Below, one piece after another: positions 16,406-18,541 of a stretch of 18,541 nucleotides of DNA (position 1 is its first letter; each line of letters begins with the position of its first letter). The stretch is from the NCBI GenBank assembly GCA_036939755.1, contig JALLAZ010000274.1, positions 1-18,541 of the forward strand, given 5' to 3'. The DNA is from Stephanodiscus triporus (lineage: Eukaryota; Bacillariophyta; Thalassiosirophyceae; Thalassiosirales; Thalassiosiraceae). Under the pieces are notes generated by a model. It was not told where the DNA came from and did no database searches. It saw only the letters and a program-made list of their open reading frames with translations. The position numbers and the translations under genes are program-made.

Positions 16406-18541
16406 TTCCAGCCAACCCCGAGCACCGCAACGTTTCCGACAATCCCACGACAACAGAGAAATGTTTCGACTGGCCCAACGACTTAATCGACCGCACCAAA
16501 GAAGTCCTGGGCACGCCGTGCAGCACTCCCTTTCCTCCAGAATTCAAGTTTGAGCATACGGAAGAAGCGATGCAACACAACTTAGCAGTGTTAGAAAAAT
16601 ACGAATTCGACTTGGGCCAAGTATTAGAAGTACAACACGACTCACCATTGGGCCCCGGGAGAGAGTTTCATCCCGCAGACGTCCTTCGCACGATCTTCAG
16701 CCACCACCCCCTGTGGAATCAAATGGAAGAGATTCTCACACGCGGAAGCAAATGGCCATTAGACGAAATCAGTGAAGAGGATTGAGCAAGCGATCTAAAC
16801 AAAGCACTCACCTTTGGCAATCACAAAGGTGCATCATCGAAGCCGGAAGTCCTGAAGAAGCTCATCAACAAGGACATCAAATACGGCTACAGTCTTCCCA
16901 TCCCCCTCGACAGCGTAACAAAAATCAAAGGGCTAGAGATGGCACCGATGAATATAATGGCACAAAATACGATTAACAAAAATGGGTGTGTCATCCCAAA
17001 AACTAGACTCACTCACGATCAGAGCTGGCAATGGGAAAAATCGGGCACATCGGTGAAGAGCCGCATCAAAAAGGAGCTTCTCCAAGAGACACGCTACCGC
17101 TTTTGCATCCGTTGTCTCGTGAATTGGGCGGTAGCAGCACAACGTCAATATCCTAATCAAAAAATCCTTGCGACAAAAATTGATTACAAGTCAGCTTACC
17201 GTCGGGGGATCCTACACTTCGCAACTGCGCTGAAGACGGCAACTCAACTCCCGGACGAAGCGGCAGCATTAATCGCTCTGAGGTTGACCTTCGGCGGTGC
17301 CCCCTGTCCTTTTGAATGGGGAGTCATTCAGAAACAATTTATGATTTAGCAAATGAGCTATTATAATGCGGCGACTGGGATCCAACGGACTTACATGCAT
17401 CGGTCCAACCGGATATCCCCCCCAACAATCCCTTTCCTTTTGCAGAAGGGAGAGAACTTATCATCAACATCCCCATTGATCCACTAGGATATGCAGATGT
17501 GTATATCAACGATACAATTGGACCCACAGTCGACTTACCAGGGTCTCGAAATGCCGATTGCATGGAAGCCGCTATCACCCTCGCGGTCGAAGTTGCCACT
17601 CAACCAAATGATGTCAACGAACCAATCCCACACGAGAAAATGGTTGTGGAAGACAAGTTGAAAGCAGAGGGCGGATTGTCAGCGACAAAACTCATCCTCA
17701 GATGGCTCTTCAATTTTCGTACACTCACCGTGTCCCTCCCGGAGCATAAATACATTGCATGGTCGAGGGAGATAAATCAAATGATCAGGTCCTGACGAAC
17801 GACGAAGAAACAGCTCGAGTCGACAATTGGACGCCTGGGGCATGTCGGATATATCATCCCCTGGGTATACCACTACTGCGAACCCTTCTCACTTGGTCGG
17901 GGAAAATGCGATCAATAAAAATTAATGACACGTGCACGATGGATTTGGAGTTAATGCACAAAATTCTGGACAAAAGTGAAAAAAGGAATCAACATGAACT
18001 TACTCGTGTTCAGATCACCGGATCACATTTACTATTCCGATTCATGTCCCACCGACCTCGGCGGCTACAGCAATCAGGGGTTTGTGTGGTGCTTCCAGAT
18101 CCTGGAGGACCTGCACTTCCACACGTCGAACAATTTGTTGGAATTCCTCGCTGCGATCATCACGCCCTGGATTGACATTATTCACGGACGCCTCTCAGCG
18201 GGAGATTGCGCCCTCAGCATGATGGACAGCACAACAGCAGAGGGTTGGATGTGGAAATCCAATTTTGTTGAACCAAATGAAGAACCCATCCAAGCAAAGG
18301 CCCGCGTCGACGTGGCAAGAACATACGCGACGATACAGTCAGTGGTTCAAAGGGAAAAAGAACAACGTCGCGGACGCGCTGTCAAGGGATTGGCACCTCA
18401 GCACGGACAATCTCACCTTTCTCCTTCACTCCCATTTCCCTGAGCAGATGCAGGCAAATTTCCAAATAGTACCGCTCCCCAAAGAGATCAGCTCTTGGCT
18501 GACCTCCTTGCTGCAGCAGCTTCCCGTGAGCGCGCAATTAC
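16384..18541 (+). pseudogene. RT-RNase H pol region, frameshifted, catalytically altered
   Basis: Reverse transcriptase is recognised by RLTHDQS, motif A ATKIDYKSAYRR (about 17170-17200), motif B LTFGGAPCPFEWG and motif C YADVYINDTIG (about 17490-17520). RNase H follows with acidic residues in YYSDSCPTDLGGYS, NLLEFLAAIITPWID and MMDSTTAEGW, then NNVADALSRDWHLS. Motif C normally ends in two Asp; here the first is Asn (codon 17508-17510). In-frame stops are TGA 16783, TAA 17364 and TGA 17793. Frame changes occur near 17342, between about 17880 and 17900, at an A-run near 17969, and near 18326, where about ten residues also seem missing. The frame overlaps the end of the gag frame by 19 nt. It is open at the window end. 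The RT/RNase H identity is secure; the subclass is probable. Confidence 0.82.

Larger units (their letters stand above)
14098..18541 (+). mobile_element. Degenerate retrotransposon, probably DIRS-like, cut by the window end
   Basis: A gag-like reading frame (to 16405) is followed by a pol-like region with reverse transcriptase and RNase H signatures that is still open at the right edge. The RT sequence and the VADALSR segment after RNase H resemble tyrosine-recombinase (DIRS/Ngaro-type) retrotransposons rather than Copia; no aspartic protease or integrase is seen. A tyrosine recombinase would have to lie beyond base 18541 to prove the class. The copy is dead: eight in-frame stops and several frameshifts interrupt it. 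Left boundary, terminal repeats and target-site duplication are not identified. Mid-range GC contrasts with the GC-rich host genes to the left. Confidence 0.8.

Overview
The window looks like nuclear DNA of a stramenopile alga, most likely a diatom. Genes are compact with few or no introns. One 89-nt intron is visible. Proteins carry long low-complexity Thr, Ser and Asp tracts, and one secreted-type protein has Thr/Pro/Lys tandem repeats. One protein has a plastid-signal-like Phe motif, and the right end is filled by a decayed retrotransposon of a kind I associate with diatoms. No bacterial operon logic (Shine-Dalgarno sites, co-directional clusters) is seen. The species cannot be named from the sequence.

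Layout, left to right: (1) 1-357, little content. (2) 358-909 minus, a short gene or gene fragment for a PPC-type beta-sandwich domain with Thr/Pro/Lys tail repeats, containing a near-perfect 88-bp internal duplication. (3) 1178-2182 minus, a TPR-like helical-repeat protein with a possible plastid-type presequence. (4) 2596-3792 plus, a sugar kinase of the APH fold, closest in motif to N-acetylhexosamine 1-kinase. (5) 4423-6489 minus, a fusion of a prolyl-4-hydroxylase-like 2OG-Fe(II) oxygenase and a Rossmann methyltransferase. (6) 6989-12139 plus, a 1716-residue protein with a disordered acidic/His/Pro-rich first half and three copies of an unnamed CX2C...HX3C domain. (7) 12490-13613 minus, a two-exon U-box plus Sel1-repeat protein with a GC-AG intron. 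(8) about 13.9 kb to the right edge, plus strand, a degenerate retrotransposon with a gag-like frame, then reverse transcriptase and RNase H, probably DIRS-like. It runs off the window.

From gene 3 to the retroelement, neighbours alternate in strand, giving divergent promoter regions at 2183-2595, 6490-6988 and 13614-14097 and convergent 3' regions at 3793-4422 and 12140-12489. The genes do not form an obvious pathway. The kinase fits amino-sugar (GlcNAc) salvage, the oxygenase-methyltransferase fits protein or metabolite modification, and the U-box protein fits ubiquitin ligation.

The strongest leads are the triple CX2C...HX3C protein (a candidate undescribed zinc-binding family), the oxygenase-methyltransferase fusion, and the decay pattern of the retroelement. 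Six of its eight in-frame stops are TGA, and the catalytic RT motif reads YIND. Both are what loss of methylated CpG would produce.
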